This document shows positions 1 through 7,069 of a stretch of 37,132 nt of DNA, piece by piece; within the stretch, counting starts at the first letter, position 1; every line of letters starts with the position of its first letter. Made by a program: the position numbers and the translations under genes. The DNA lies in IMG/VR virus record IMGVR_UViG_3300005536_000287, positions 1 to 37,132 of that record, one strand, 5' to 3'. This stretch comes from a virus. The notes under the pieces were generated by a model, which made no database searches, had not been told where the DNA came from, and saw only the letters and a program-made list of their open reading frames with translations.

Positions 1-432
1 ATGCCACAGGAAATCGCAATAGATGCGGAGCAGCTCCGAACGCTGGCCTCTGATCCAAAGAACGGAATCAAGGAAATCTGCGCGGGTCTCGGAATGTCTG
101 ACCCGACTTTCTATCAACAACTGAATCGCCATCCGGATCTGAAGCAGATTTATCAGGAAGCGCGGGATCAGGTGCGCGCCGCGCGTAACGGCGGCGAGGG
201 AACCAGCCAGCGAGCCAGCGGCCGCAAGCCAAAAACCACTAAGCGCAAATCTTCCAAAGGCAAATCGACAAAAAGCGCGAACCGCTCAACCCCCCCCCGC
301 AATGGGAATGCCAAAGCAGACCTCAAGGATCTGCTTTCCAAGCTGCGGCTGGAGTTTGAGCACATCGCTGTCTACGAGGAAGTCAGCGAGCACTTTGATG
401 AACTGCGCGACGAATTAGCAGCGACCAAATGA
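1..432 (+). CDS. Small HTH-like basic protein, early operon
   Basis: The 143-aa product has an N-terminal helical part (about residues 8-60) whose stretch GLGMSDPTFYQQLNRHPDL reads like a helix-turn-helix: a short turn, then a recognition helix. A Lys/Arg/Ser/Thr-rich linker follows (about 62-103), then an acidic helical tail. A role as a DNA-binding early regulator or accessory protein is inferred from this alone; I recognise no named family. A run of nine C (290-298) lies in frame and gives prolines in the linker. The window begins exactly at this ATG, so an upstream in-frame start cannot be excluded. The next gene starts at an ATGA overlap, which indicates an operon. Confidence 0.7.
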   Translation: MPQEIAIDAEQLRTLASDPKNGIKEICAGLGMSDPTFYQQLNRHPDLKQIYQEARDQVRAARNGGEGTSQRASGRKPKTTKRKSSKGKSTKSANRSTPPRNGNAKADLKDLLSKLRLEFEHIAVYEEVSEHFDELRDELAATK

Positions 433-683
433 CGCAACCACTCGAACCAATTTCACGGGCGGCGATGCCGCTCATCACTACCGAAGAAATCATCTGCGGC
501 AACTGCGCGGGCGACGCTGACGAGCCGCGCAGGACTTTACTGACTATTGATAACCGATGCGCCGGCTGCGGAGCAGAGAAGGGCTACGTACCGCTCTCGC
601 AGTACCGGCTGCTTAACCCAACTGAAAGGACAAACCATGAGCAACAACAACATTCGCACTCCTGTTCAACAGGAGATCGTTAA
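429..683 (+). CDS. Small CxxC protein (zinc-ribbon-like)
   Basis: The 84-aa product has two CxxC pairs, CGNC near residue 23 and CAGC near residue 45, spaced as in a compact zinc ribbon. The start overlaps the upstream stop as ATGA, the usual junction in this operon. The last 15 codons overlap the next gene in another frame, so the C-terminal tail rich in His and Gln is probably unconstrained. The function is unknown. A nucleic-acid-binding role is plausible only because of the zinc-ribbon pattern. Confidence 0.55.
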   Translation: MTQPLEPISRAAMPLITTEEIICGNCAGDADEPRRTLLTIDNRCAGCGAEKGYVPLSQYRLLNPTERTNHEQQQHSHSCSTGDR

Positions 684-1311
684 AAAGCTGGTAGAGAATT
701 TTGGGATCGATGGAACCAGGGTCCTATTTCTCAACCCCGATGACCACTCCGACCCCTGGCTCAATTCAAAAGCGCTGCTGACCATTGCGCGACAGTCCGG
801 CGACTTTAAGCAGGTCGCGACTACCTACTCCGAGTACATCCCGTTACTGAAACAGATTGTCTGGTCGTCAACAGTGGTCGATCAGCATGACCGCGGTTAC
901 ACGCGTTCGGGCGTTGCCACTATCGGCGAGAAGTTGCCAAACCAGGAGATTCCCGACGAACACGATCTGGCTGGCTCGCGAGCTCTGAGAGCGGCGCTGG
1001 ATGATGCAGGCTTCGACGTGACCAAAGCGGCGCCGGCTGTTCTAAATCTAAACCTTCCACCCAATGAGCACGCGGTGGCTCAAGAGGCAGAATGCCGGCG
1101 CGCTGACCTAGCGCGCATCCACATTCTCGCTACTCAGAAGGGCCTGATTGTTCCTAGCCAGGACGATCCCTCGAGAAACGATCTTGCGGGCTATCGAGAC
1201 TTTCTCCAACACAACTTTGGAATCAACACGACTGCCGGCATGGGGCCAGCCGATCGCGCGCGAGTTATCAACGCGCTGACCGAGTACGACCCTATCGCTG
1301 CGGCAGCGTGA
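637..1311 (+). CDS. Conserved-looking early protein of unknown function
   Basis: This is a 224-aa soluble protein. The ATG at 637 was chosen because AAAGGA sits 7 bases upstream; an in-frame start at 547 would lie wholly inside the preceding gene. The middle part (about residues 35-75) looks like an alpha-helical region with a WSSTVVDQHDRG motif. The C-terminal third is helical and ends in Ala residues. I see no catalytic motif, membrane segment or Cys cluster. Its position in an early operon suggests a replication, host take-over or regulatory accessory role, but no family was recognised. Confidence 0.7.
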   Translation: MSNNNIRTPVQQEIVKKLVENFGIDGTRVLFLNPDDHSDPWLNSKALLTIARQSGDFKQVATTYSEYIPLLKQIVWSSTVVDQHDRGYTRSGVATIGEKLPNQEIPDEHDLAGSRALRAALDDAGFDVTKAAPAVLNLNLPPNEHAVAQEAECRRADLARIHILATQKGLIVPSQDDPSRNDLAGYRDFLQHNFGINTTAGMGPADRARVINALTEYDPIAAAA

Positions 1312-1441
1312 ACGAGTGTGCGTCCTTTTCTTTGGAGTCGAGGGCGCATAAGCGCGGGGGCGGCCAAGGCTGCGACCTGAGTAAATCCTCCTGGGCCGCC
1401 TCTGCGAAAACCGACCGATGACCGACGACGGAGGACCGACG
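1312..1441 (+). other. Intergenic gap with hairpin and heptamer array
   Basis: This is the largest gap in the early operon. It contains a 7-bp inverted repeat, GGCGGCC at 1359-1365 with GGCCGCC at 1394-1400, separated by 28 bases. A heptamer array follows and leads straight into the next ribosome-binding site. No convincing promoter was seen. Confidence 0.4.
1412..1439 (+). repeat. Heptamer array (4 x 7 nt) supplying an RBS
   Basis: Four head-to-tail degenerate heptamers are visible: CGACCGA, TGACCGA, CGACGGA, GGACCGA. The third and fourth together create GGAGG, placed correctly for the ATG at 1442. Similar arrays recur in this window. They resemble the STRR heptanucleotide repeats described in cyanobacteria in form, not in sequence. 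Confidence 0.65.
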
Positions 1442-1609
1442 ATGCCGAAATACGACATTGAAAGAACATTTAGCTTTGAAGGTGTTGAAGCGGACGACGA
1501 GCGGGCGGCGATTGAGAAGTGTGATGAAGTGATTGGCTGCGTCATGGTCCAGCACCCGACCACCGGCGAGGACGTAACCTCTGTCGACAGAATCGAGGAG
1601 CAGGACTAA
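1442..1609 (+). CDS. 55-aa small early protein
   Basis: The product is a compact 55-aa protein with beta strand (YDIERTFSFEGV), acidic helix (DDERAAIEKC) and strand (VIGCVMVQHP) character, the look of a tiny mixed alpha/beta fold. The start at 1442 has GGAGG 8 bases upstream, provided by the heptamer array. It ends with TAATG, where its stop overlaps the next start. It has two Cys but no zinc pattern. The function is unknown. Confidence 0.6.
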   Translation: MPKYDIERTFSFEGVEADDERAAIEKCDEVIGCVMVQHPTTGEDVTSVDRIEEQD

Positions 1610-1815
1610 TGGACCAAGTTGTTGCCCGGTGCACGGTGTGCGATGCGGAGTTTCATTACGTAAGCCAGAAGAACAGGACTTTCAGTTGCCGCTGCGGCGC
1701 GCCGTTGAAGGTTTACGAGCTGCCAGTGGATCGCGGCTCGTTGATGGCAACCGTCGCCCGGTCAACCACTTTTCCGCCAGCCCCTTTGCGGCTGCCACGA
1801 TGGAGGATCGCATGA
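1609..1815 (+). CDS. Small zinc-ribbon protein
   Basis: The 68-aa product has CTVC near residue 8 and CRCG near residue 27, a minimal two-knuckle zinc ribbon similar in layout to other tiny proteins in this operon. It overlaps the previous stop (TAATG) and runs into the next gene by four bases (ATGA). The C-terminal half is basic and Pro-rich and looks poorly constrained. The function is unknown; RNA or DNA binding is an inference from the zinc pattern. Confidence 0.55.
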   Translation: MDQVVARCTVCDAEFHYVSQKNRTFSCRCGAPLKVYELPVDRGSLMATVARSTTFPPAPLRLPRWRIA

Positions 1816-2066
1816 GTAACGACACAGCAGAATTACAAGAAGAACGGTATGAGATTGCCGGCCACGGCGTTCACATCGCGCAGCGGTTTGAAAATCAGTG
1901 GACAGTTTGGCTGAACACTGAACTTCAGGACTACGACGGCCTCTGCATCGGTTGCGGCGATACGCGGCAGGAAGCAGTGACTCAGGCAGTGATGACGCTT
2001 GAGGCGGTAGTCGCGCACCTGAGATTCGGGCTCGTCGAGCGGCTGGTCACTGAGGAGGCGCAATGA
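1812..2066 (+). CDS. 84-aa small early protein
   Basis: ATG at 1812 follows GGAGGATCGC, a good ribosome-binding site, and overlaps the upstream stop. Longer in-frame starts lie inside the upstream gene and were rejected. The protein starts with an acidic helix, continues with strands (YEIAGHGVHIAQRF, WTVWLNTEL) and ends in a helix with ARQEAV-like character (TRQEAVTQAVMTLEAV). The shape is like a small HicB-type or double-stranded RNA-binding-like alpha/beta fold, but I would not assign either. It ends in an ATGA overlap with the next gene. Confidence 0.6.
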   Translation: MSNDTAELQEERYEIAGHGVHIAQRFENQWTVWLNTELQDYDGLCIGCGDTRQEAVTQAVMTLEAVVAHLRFGLVERLVTEEAQ

Positions 2067-2383
2067 ACTGCGGAACGTCTGAATATCATCGCATCGCTCG
2101 CGCCGTGAGCGAACTTCTAAAAACCTTCCAGGATGAACACTGCGCAAACTGTGGCGCTTCGCTGAGCCGGCTCTACCTCTACGGCAACGCCTATCACTGC
2201 GGCGAGTGCCTGGCTGCGGTCTGCGTTGTCTGCGGCTGCACTGACGAGGTCGCGTGCGCGCCTAAACGCTGCCACTGGATTGGTCCAGGTCTCTGCTCCG
2301 CGCACGCCGCGGAACTCGACGCGTCACTTGCGCGATCCGCGCAACCCCGGTCATCGGTCGTCCGTCCTCTGTCGTCTCTATGA
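2063..2383 (+). CDS. Cys-rich phage zinc-finger protein
   Basis: Residues 27-80 contain CANC, CGEC, CVVCGC, then a DEVAC..RCHW..PGLCSAH segment. The last segment matches a Cys/Trp-rich motif often found at the C-terminus of small phage proteins (CGCT.e.AC....C.W..p.lCs.C), which probably binds two zinc ions. The final codons (PRSSVVRPLSSL) are written by a heptamer array at 2348-2375, so the tail may be recently added. The gene lies in the early operon with ATGA junctions on both sides. The molecular role is unknown. Confidence 0.65.
   Translation: MNCGTSEYHRIARAVSELLKTFQDEHCANCGASLSRLYLYGNAYHCGECLAAVCVVCGCTDEVACAPKRCHWIGPGLCSAHAAELDASLARSAQPRSSVVRPLSSL
2348..2375 (+). repeat. Heptamer array (4 x 7 nt) in a gene end
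   Basis: The units are CGGTCAT, CGGTCGT, CCGTCCT and CTGTCGT, the reverse-complement orientation of the arrays at 1412 and 8684. The array encodes the last dozen residues of the upstream Cys-rich protein and stops four bases before the next ATG. Confidence 0.6.
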
Positions 2384-2901
2384 GCACGCAATTCAAATTC
2401 GAAGCGTTCGAGCGAGAGCTGCTCAATCCGCTCGCCGGCATCAAGCTGACGACCGCTGAAGAGTTTGTCGCAAACCTTCTGCTCGACGCGACCAGTGAAA
2501 AACCAAGAACGATCGCGCACATCATCCGCGTGCAACCGTGCTTCTACTGTCGCGGCGCCCGAAAGGTGGGCTGCGGCCACGAATGTCCCGACTGCGCCGG
2601 CTCCGGGTCCCGCGCGGGTCAGACACTCAACGAACGCAGCGTTAAAGCTGTGGTGAGAGCGCTCAAGAAAGAACATGGACTGCCGATTCTCTCGCGCAAA
2701 CATAACCCGCCTGGCTACTGGTGGTGCGGCTCAAAAGAAGAGATGGAAGAGTACATCGTCCACGCGCGATCTCAGCCGCTCGATGAACTCCACACGCTGT
2801 CAAAGATGGTGAAGCAAAACTACCCGGAGCTGGCCGGTCAGTTGAGTTTCGAAAACCTATCCGCAGATTCCGCGGATTCACAAACCGAGGAAAGCAAATG
2901 A
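2380..2901 (+). CDS. Zinc-finger plus winged-helix early protein
   Basis: The 173-aa product has a DnaJ-like zinc module at about residues 53-75 (CFYCRGARKVGCGHECPDC, then AGSGS). A winged-helix segment follows (about 84-125: SVKAVVRALKKEHGLPILSR, then PPGYWWCGSKEEMEEYIV), then a helix LHTLSKMVKQNYPEL. This wing pattern is common in phage regulatory or replication-accessory proteins. Binding to DNA is inferred from the two modules. The start overlaps the previous stop by four bases. The end is Ser/Asp/Glu-rich. Confidence 0.65.
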   Translation: MSTQFKFEAFERELLNPLAGIKLTTAEEFVANLLLDATSEKPRTIAHIIRVQPCFYCRGARKVGCGHECPDCAGSGSRAGQTLNERSVKAVVRALKKEHGLPILSRKHNPPGYWWCGSKEEMEEYIVHARSQPLDELHTLSKMVKQNYPELAGQLSFENLSADSADSQTEESK

Positions 2902-3239
2902 CTGAGTTTCAACGAAGGATTATTGAGCACCTTATTTTTGAGCCGTGCACGGCGGAACAGCTTGCACAGTTTCTTCGCGTGGATCGACAGTGCGCCGAAG
3001 ACGCCCTGCAGGAGCTATCGATCCCGAATCTTGTCAGACCCCGATTCAGCGTCGCGCTGGGAGACGCCGTCTGTGAGCGATGTGGCGAGGAGTACGAGGA
3101 CGCTGAGCCTTATGAAACCTGCTCGATCTTGCTCGGTGGTGAGATTTCATGCGGCGGCCGATTGATCGACGTGTGCCTTTGGGTTTACTGCGGCGGTCCG
3201 ATTTCGAAAGCGCTCGCAGCAGAGGAGGCCGCAGCATGA
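2898..3239 (+). CDS. Winged-helix / zinc-ribbon early protein
   Basis: Residues 1-50 form a clear winged-helix-like block (RIIEHLIFEPCTAEQLAQFL, then RVDRQCAEDALQEL). After it comes CERCGEEYED, with further Cys near residues 75 and 86 that could complete a zinc site. The organisation is HTH followed by zinc ribbon, as expected for a small phage transcription or replication factor. ATGA overlaps join it to both neighbours. No specific family was recognised. Confidence 0.6.
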   Translation: MTEFQRRIIEHLIFEPCTAEQLAQFLRVDRQCAEDALQELSIPNLVRPRFSVALGDAVCERCGEEYEDAEPYETCSILLGGEISCGGRLIDVCLWVYCGGPISKALAAEEAAA

Positions 3240-3481
3240 TTGCAACCGTTGGAGACTTACGCAAAGCGATTGAGGGCGTCGATGACGCAATGGAAATCAT
3301 CTTGCGCGTAACAGATGAAGACGGCGCGGGTCAGTACATGTGCTGCCCTTCAAGTGCGATGCCGGATGCGGGATGCGGCGAAATTGAAGCGTTCATTATC
3401 GACGGCACCGACAACGAATGTCGGCACGAACAGAACTGTCGCGAATGCGAAGAGTGCAAAGCCGAACAAGCTGCAAACTGA
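3236..3481 (+). CDS. Small protein with C-terminal Cys cluster
   Basis: The ATG at 3236 overlaps the upstream stop; earlier in-frame starts would sit inside the winged-helix gene. Residues 1-60 are beta/alpha (MIATVGDLRKAIEGV, then MEIILRVTDEDG). The C-terminus carries C..E..CRECEEC, a possible metal site. An N-terminal block of this shape is common in small phage hypothetical proteins. The function is unknown. Confidence 0.55.
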   Translation: MIATVGDLRKAIEGVDDAMEIILRVTDEDGAGQYMCCPSSAMPDAGCGEIEAFIIDGTDNECRHEQNCRECEECKAEQAAN

Positions 3482-3492
3482 GGTAAAAGCCG

Positions 3493-4176
3493 ATGCAACT
3501 AGCACGTCAAACAGCATTCAAAAGTGAGAAGCCGGCGCCGTCCAAAAAAGACAACCGTGCGCGGACGATCGCGGCGATTCACATTACCTGGAAGAAGCTG
3601 CGCCCGGATCTGCGCCATGACAAAGATGAGTTGCGCGAGTCGCGTCTCCAGTTTATGTCGACAGTGCTGAATCGCGACATCAAATCGTCACGCGACCTCA
3701 CGCTGAGCAAACTCGGCAAAGTCCTCGACGCGATGCGCAAGCTGGAGGTTGAGCCGTTGCTGCCGGGTGGCGCGCCCACCGTCGATCGCGAACAGCAGAC
3801 AGCCACAGACAACGTTGAGATCCATCACCTGGCCACTGAAGCGCAGTGTGCCGCGATTAACAAGCTGTTTCTTCACCTGGGCTGGACGCTGGAGACGATC
3901 GAGGGCTTCACCGAGAAGCGATTCAAGCGCAAATCGCACCGCATGCTCACGCCGGAAAAAGCCAACAGTCTGACCATGATCCTGCTGACGATCGCCGCCA
4001 ACCGTGACATTAAGCGGCGCTGGCTGGCAGAGACCGGCCGTGAGGTTGAAAAGGTTTCGCGCGAGATGATCCGCGCCGAGATTCCCGCGCTGAAGCGGCG
4101 CTTAGGTGTCGACCAGGCAGGCAAGGATGCCTGCGCTCCGGAGGAAGAGGAGGCTGACTATGACATGGAGCACTAA
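3493..4176 (+). CDS. Mu GemA (gp16)-like regulator
   Basis: This 227-aa protein matches the layout of GemA/gp16 family phage proteins. An N-terminal block (about residues 20-85: IAAIHITWKKL, then SRLQFMSTVLNR, then LTLSKLGKVLDAMRKL) corresponds to the family's IAKIHIAKKQL...LT..EL..VL..L pattern. A second block at about 113-170 (ATEAQCAAINKLFLHLGWT, then RMLTPEKANSLTMIL) follows. In Mu, GemA affects host gyrase and gene expression; that role is known for Mu and only inferred here. The C-terminal residues QAGKDACAPEEE are written by a GCAGGC..GCCTGC dispersed palindrome. The last 17 bases overlap the next gene. Confidence 0.6.
   Translation: MQLARQTAFKSEKPAPSKKDNRARTIAAIHITWKKLRPDLRHDKDELRESRLQFMSTVLNRDIKSSRDLTLSKLGKVLDAMRKLEVEPLLPGGAPTVDREQQTATDNVEIHHLATEAQCAAINKLFLHLGWTLETIEGFTEKRFKRKSHRMLTPEKANSLTMILLTIAANRDIKRRWLAETGREVEKVSREMIRAEIPALKRRLGVDQAGKDACAPEEEEADYDMEH
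4114..4138 (+). repeat. Dispersed GCAGGC..GCCTGC palindrome inside GemA-like gene
   Basis: GCAGGC-AAGGAT-GCCTGC followed by GCTCC is a 6-bp inverted repeat with a 6-base loop. The same core is found at 15660 (identical through the loop) and at 27123 (loop AAGAC). Here it lies in coding sequence near the 3' end of the gene. Confidence 0.7.
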
Positions 4177-4396
4177 CGACGAATGGCCGGACGTCATCAG
4201 CGTTCCGGAGAGTTTTAAAACCGTCGACAAAGTCGCGGAGCGGACGGAGTTTCTGCGCACGACGCTGATCCAACGCAACGAAGAAAACTCAAAGCTTCAG
4301 TGGTCGCTGTTCAAATACAAGCTCGGGTTCTGGTGTCTGGTGGCGCTCGGGATTGGCTCGGTCGGCGCTTTGATCATTGGGGTGCTTTGGGGATGA
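4160..4396 (+). CDS. Small C-tail-anchored membrane protein
   Basis: The 78-aa product has one strong membrane helix near its C-terminus (FWCLVALGIGSVGALIIGVL, about residues 55-75), preceded by a polar helical N-terminal part. It starts inside the end of the GemA-like gene; a GAGG sits about 7 bases upstream. It ends where the next gene begins (ATGAG). It could be an early membrane effector, for example for superinfection or host modulation, but its family was not recognised. Confidence 0.55.
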   Translation: MTWSTNDEWPDVISVPESFKTVDKVAERTEFLRTTLIQRNEENSKLQWSLFKYKLGFWCLVALGIGSVGALIIGVLWG

Positions 4397-4899
4397 GCGC
4401 GCAAATGCAAGCAGCGTCGCCGGCAGTAGTCGAGGGCGAGAAGCATTGTCCCATCTGCGATGAGGATCTCCCGCTCAACGACTTCGGTCTCAGCCGCGCA
4501 AGCGCAGACGGCCACAACCTCTACTGCAAAAGCTGCATTCGAAAGAAGACTAAGGATTCCCGCGATGCGCTGCGCGAATACCGGGCGCGGCGAAAGTCGG
4601 CGCACGTCATCACAAACGCGCAAGCCAGAGCCCGGCACATCGACAAGCGGCCTAATGACGCAAAGCCCGAACACTTCATGCAGCCCTGGCCAACTGTGCG
4701 CACTGATACTTTTGTCGAGATGGTTTTTGGTTCGATCAAGCAGCGCGGCCGTTGCACCCAGCAAGAAATTCTCGACGACACGAAACTGGAGCCTGACACG
4801 GTCGGCATGGCGCTGGCGGACCTGGTGCTCTGGCAAAGGAACGTGCGCACGGCGGTCGATGAACGCGAAGAGACGCGGTTCTATTTTGTGAAGGAGTAA
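4393..4899 (+). CDS. Zinc-finger protein with C-terminal winged helix
   Basis: Residues 19-50 read CPICDEDLPLNDF, then a Gly/Asn segment, then CKSCIRKK. This is the classic phage zinc motif of a CxxC, a conserved L..F, and a second CxxC followed by a basic stretch. Residues about 100-168 look like a winged helix (MVFGSIKQRGRCTQQEIL, then DTVGMALADLVL). The start at 4393 overlaps the previous stop by four bases, so the longer in-frame start at 4300 was rejected. It is likely a DNA-binding regulatory or replication accessory factor; this is inference. Confidence 0.65.
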   Translation: MSAQMQAASPAVVEGEKHCPICDEDLPLNDFGLSRASADGHNLYCKSCIRKKTKDSRDALREYRARRKSAHVITNAQARARHIDKRPNDAKPEHFMQPWPTVRTDTFVEMVFGSIKQRGRCTQQEILDDTKLEPDTVGMALADLVLWQRNVRTAVDEREETRFYFVKE

Positions 4900-4927
4900 A
4901 AGATGGACGACTTAATGCACGCGGAAA

Positions 4928-5233
4928 TTGCGGGGGGGGGCAGTAACGGATTTGCGATTGCCGACTGCCGATTGTCAATTGAAAGTCAGGCGCGTGCGCG
5001 ATCGCCTTTACGACGGGACACTCGTAATGCGTGACGCCGAATACGCGGTGGTGATGAATGGAGAGACTCTGGCCCATATCGTCGTCGGCAGAAAGAGGGG
5101 GCGTTGGGTTGTGGTTGAAGGGCACACAGAAACGCGTTTCGGCCTGGTGATTTCGCCTTTGAACCTATGGCTGATTCGAGAACTGAGATCCTGGTCGATA
5201 GAGAGGTGGGGAAGCAATGGCAACAACAGTTGA
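4928..5233 (+). CDS. Frameshifted small gene; real start probably 4903 in another frame
   Basis: The convincing coding part is downstream (RVRDRLYDGTLVMRDAEYAV, then WVVVEGHTETRFGLVISP). This frame has no good start; the first in-frame codon here is a TTG without a ribosome-binding site. A strong AAGGAG precedes ATG 4903 in the -1-relative frame. That frame runs MDDLMHAEIAGGG into nine G (4932-4940) and stops at 5032. Losing one G, or slipping by +1/-2, joins the two parts. The region just after the G tract is a heptamer array that encodes LPTADCQL. Possibilities are a phase-variable gene, recoding or an indel error. The function is unknown. Confidence 0.5.
   Translation: MRGGAVTDLRLPTADCQLKVRRVRDRLYDGTLVMRDAEYAVVMNGETLAHIVVGRKRGRWVVVEGHTETRFGLVISPLNLWLIRELRSWSIERWGSNGNNS
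4953..4980 (+). repeat. Heptamer array (4 x 7 nt) within a broken small gene
   Basis: The units are TGCGATT, GCCGACT, GCCGATT and GTCAATT. The array lies 12 bases after the nine-G tract. Together they separate the good ribosome-binding site at 4903 from the clearly coding part of the gene. Confidence 0.6.
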
Positions 5234-5510
5234 AGCGGCGAACCTCTGCATTGTTTGTAACAAGAATTCCGTCACCTGGCCGCGTGTGTGCGACGACTGC
5301 ATTGACCATGAAGCGCAGGGCGATCTGGGCGCGCATTACGGTTTTTTCTACGTCGAAGACCCTATGGGTGGTGAAGGTTACGTGGTCACGGGAATGGAGT
5401 GCAAAACGTGCGGGATGATTTATGACGGAGGAATGCGTTGCACCTATTGCGGAGACGCTGACCCCCTAGACCACGGTGACGAAGATGAAGATGAAGACGA
5501 GGAGCTGTGA
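5217..5510 (+). CDS. Cys-rich zinc-ribbon protein with acidic tail
   Basis: The 97-aa product has four CxxC-type knuckles: CIVC, CDDC, CKTCG and CTYCG. They suggest two zinc ribbons in tandem. The C-terminus is a run of Asp/Glu (DEDEDEDEEL). The gene overlaps the upstream gene by 17 bases and the downstream one at GTGATG. Acidic tails on small phage zinc proteins can mimic nucleic acid or bind host factors, but that is speculation here. The family is unknown. Confidence 0.6.
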   Translation: MATTVEAANLCIVCNKNSVTWPRVCDDCIDHEAQGDLGAHYGFFYVEDPMGGEGYVVTGMECKTCGMIYDGGMRCTYCGDADPLDHGDEDEDEDEEL

Positions 5511-5731
5511 TGGCAAGTGAATTCGCTGTAAGGCTGTATGACCGTTTGAGACCGATCTTTCTCAGCAACAGAGCGATCAGGAGTCTGGTGCTTACGGCGA
5601 TCGACGGCGAGCTGTTGAAAGTTGCCGAAGCTCTGGGCCATGCAAGACATCGCACTCACCTCTACGATCCGGGCGGCTGTAGCGGGTGCGAAAAGGTTGA
5701 GAAGGTCGCGGAGAGGTTAAGGATCAACTAA
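5510..5731 (+). CDS. 73-aa small helical protein
   Basis: GAGGAG lies 5 bases upstream of ATG 5510, so this start was preferred over the GTG three bases earlier. The product is helical, with an Arg/Leu-rich middle (FLSNRAIRSLVLTAIDGELL) and a CSGC near residue 58 that might be half of a metal site. Its stop overlaps the next start (TAATGG). The function is unknown. Confidence 0.55.
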   Translation: MASEFAVRLYDRLRPIFLSNRAIRSLVLTAIDGELLKVAEALGHARHRTHLYDPGGCSGCEKVEKVAERLRIN

Positions 5732-6120
5732 TGGAACGCTTCGAACCAACCACAGTGGCCGGCAAGGTCTACGCTGACCCGGAGCTGCGGCGCATTGCGT
5801 ATGAGCACGGCCGGGCAATGAAGCAACGGCTCGAAGCGAAAACGGTGGCTGAAGCCGAAAGACAGCAGAGCCGCGAGGCGAGATTGAAAGCGTTTTGGGA
5901 GCGCCTTGGGTACACGCCGGACCGCGCCAGTGATGAGCGCGAAGCGAGACGCCGGCGAGTGCTGGCCATGCCAGCGGCTGAAGCGTGGATCGAAGAGCAC
6001 CCGGAAGAATTCAACATCGAGACTGCGCCCACAGTCGCAGCGCTCGGCCGCCTGGTTCGAAGGGAACGGGAGCGACTTAAAGCCACGCGACGAATACTGA
6101 AGGAGTTGGGAATTAAATGA
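5731..6120 (+). CDS. Charged helical protein, early operon
   Basis: This is a 129-aa, strongly charged and almost entirely helical protein with no Cys. It has a long Arg/Glu/Ala helix in the middle (residues about 28-70) and a basic C-terminal helix (RRERERLKATRRILKEL). Such composition fits a nucleic-acid- or protein-binding scaffold. No family was recognised. It is joined to its neighbours by TAATGG upstream and ATGA downstream. Confidence 0.6.
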   Translation: MERFEPTTVAGKVYADPELRRIAYEHGRAMKQRLEAKTVAEAERQQSREARLKAFWERLGYTPDRASDEREARRRRVLAMPAAEAWIEEHPEEFNIETAPTVAALGRLVRRERERLKATRRILKELGIK

Positions 6121-6374
6121 GACACCTGGTGGACGGCGGAGCACCGATCGATAGAGGCTTCGTTATCTATGACAGACCGGCCGACTATCCTGACAAGTTT
6201 GTTGTGCGCCCTTTTTCGATTATTGACGACGCGCGAGGCCGGGTGCTTCTACAACCAGCGGTTGCTTGGCTCGCGGACTCACTGGACGAAGCGCGAACTT
6301 TGGTACCGGCCGGGCTGATTTGTTTTGGTCGCGACCCCGCGGACGAGCCGCATATTGTGGAGACCTGGTTATGA
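6117..6374 (+). CDS. 85-aa small early protein
   Basis: This is a compact mixed protein with apparent strands (FVIYDRPADYPDKFVVRPFS, then RVLLQPAVAWLAD) and a helix (SLDEARTLVPAGL). It starts and ends in ATGA-type overlaps, so it is translationally coupled to the charged protein before it and the DUF2786-like gene after it. I do not recognise the family. Confidence 0.6.
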   Translation: MRHLVDGGAPIDRGFVIYDRPADYPDKFVVRPFSIIDDARGRVLLQPAVAWLADSLDEARTLVPAGLICFGRDPADEPHIVETWL

Positions 6375-7069
6375 GCAACACTGAACGCATCATCGACAAA
6401 ATCAAAAAGCTGATTAAGCACCAGGGCGGGAACCGGACGCAGGAAGAGGCTGCCGCCTTTGCCGAGAAGATCCAACAGCTCTGCATCGATCACAAGATTG
6501 CGGCCGAGCAGGTGCGCGTCGACGACGAACCGGAAGAAAAGATAGGCGAAGAGCGAGTGGCTGCCGGCGCCGGGCGGACGTTGCGCTACGGTGACGGAGC
6601 GCGGGTCCCGCGCGAAGACAGCTCGTTGATGTTGGCTGTCGCCAAAGCGCATTTTTGCGAGGCGATACTTATTCCACGTACTAACACGATCCTGGTGGTG
6701 GGCGCTGAAGAAGATCGCGCTGTGGTGGTAGAGATGTTCCGGTTCCTGGTGAGCACTATGAAGCGGCTGGGCCGGATCGAAGAGGAAAAGACCAGGCGCG
6801 CGCGCCGTAGCGTACGGAAGTTTAAGCCTTACTTTTACCAGGGTTTCACCAGCGCCGTTCATCGGCGTTATCGAGACATGCGCGAGACCAGTGAATGCAC
6901 CGCGCTGGTCCGCGCTGACGCGCTGGTCAAGCGATACGTCGAGAGTAATTACGAAACGGTGAAGGTGAAGTCGCGCAAGCAGCCGCGAATTAACAAGAAC
7001 GCATACTTCGCCGGCGTCGTCGCCGGCCGCAATGTGAGTCTCGGCACGAACGTGATTGGAGGAGAGTGA
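6371..7069 (+). CDS. DUF2786-domain protein
   Basis: The 232-aa product begins with a typical DUF2786 block (residues 1-45: ERIIDKIKKLIKHQGGNRTQ, then EEAAAFAEKIQQLCIDHKI). This corresponds to the family signature of a KI.kLL.lA.....t.eEA..A..ka..Lm..h.i. The following domain (about 85-200, SSLMLAVAKAHFCEAIL, then LVVGAEEDRAVV, then YFYQGFTSAVHRRYRD) matches the region that usually accompanies it in phage and plasmid proteins. The biochemical function of the family is not established. ATG 6371 overlaps the upstream stop; the longer form from 6266 was rejected. Confidence 0.75.
   Translation: MSNTERIIDKIKKLIKHQGGNRTQEEAAAFAEKIQQLCIDHKIAAEQVRVDDEPEEKIGEERVAAGAGRTLRYGDGARVPREDSSLMLAVAKAHFCEAILIPRTNTILVVGAEEDRAVVVEMFRFLVSTMKRLGRIEEEKTRRARRSVRKFKPYFYQGFTSAVHRRYRDMRETSECTALVRADALVKRYVESNYETVKVKSRKQPRINKNAYFAGVVAGRNVSLGTNVIGGE

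Noticed and set aside
1108-1563. Leftward frame opposite the 637-1609 genes
   Set aside because: Rich in Arg/Ser, no start signal, and it runs through a heptamer array and an intergenic hairpin.
5444-5659. Leftward frame with a run of Ser
   Set aside because: It is the complement of the GAAGATGAAGA acidic-tail codons of the gene at 5217; a shadow of a real gene.
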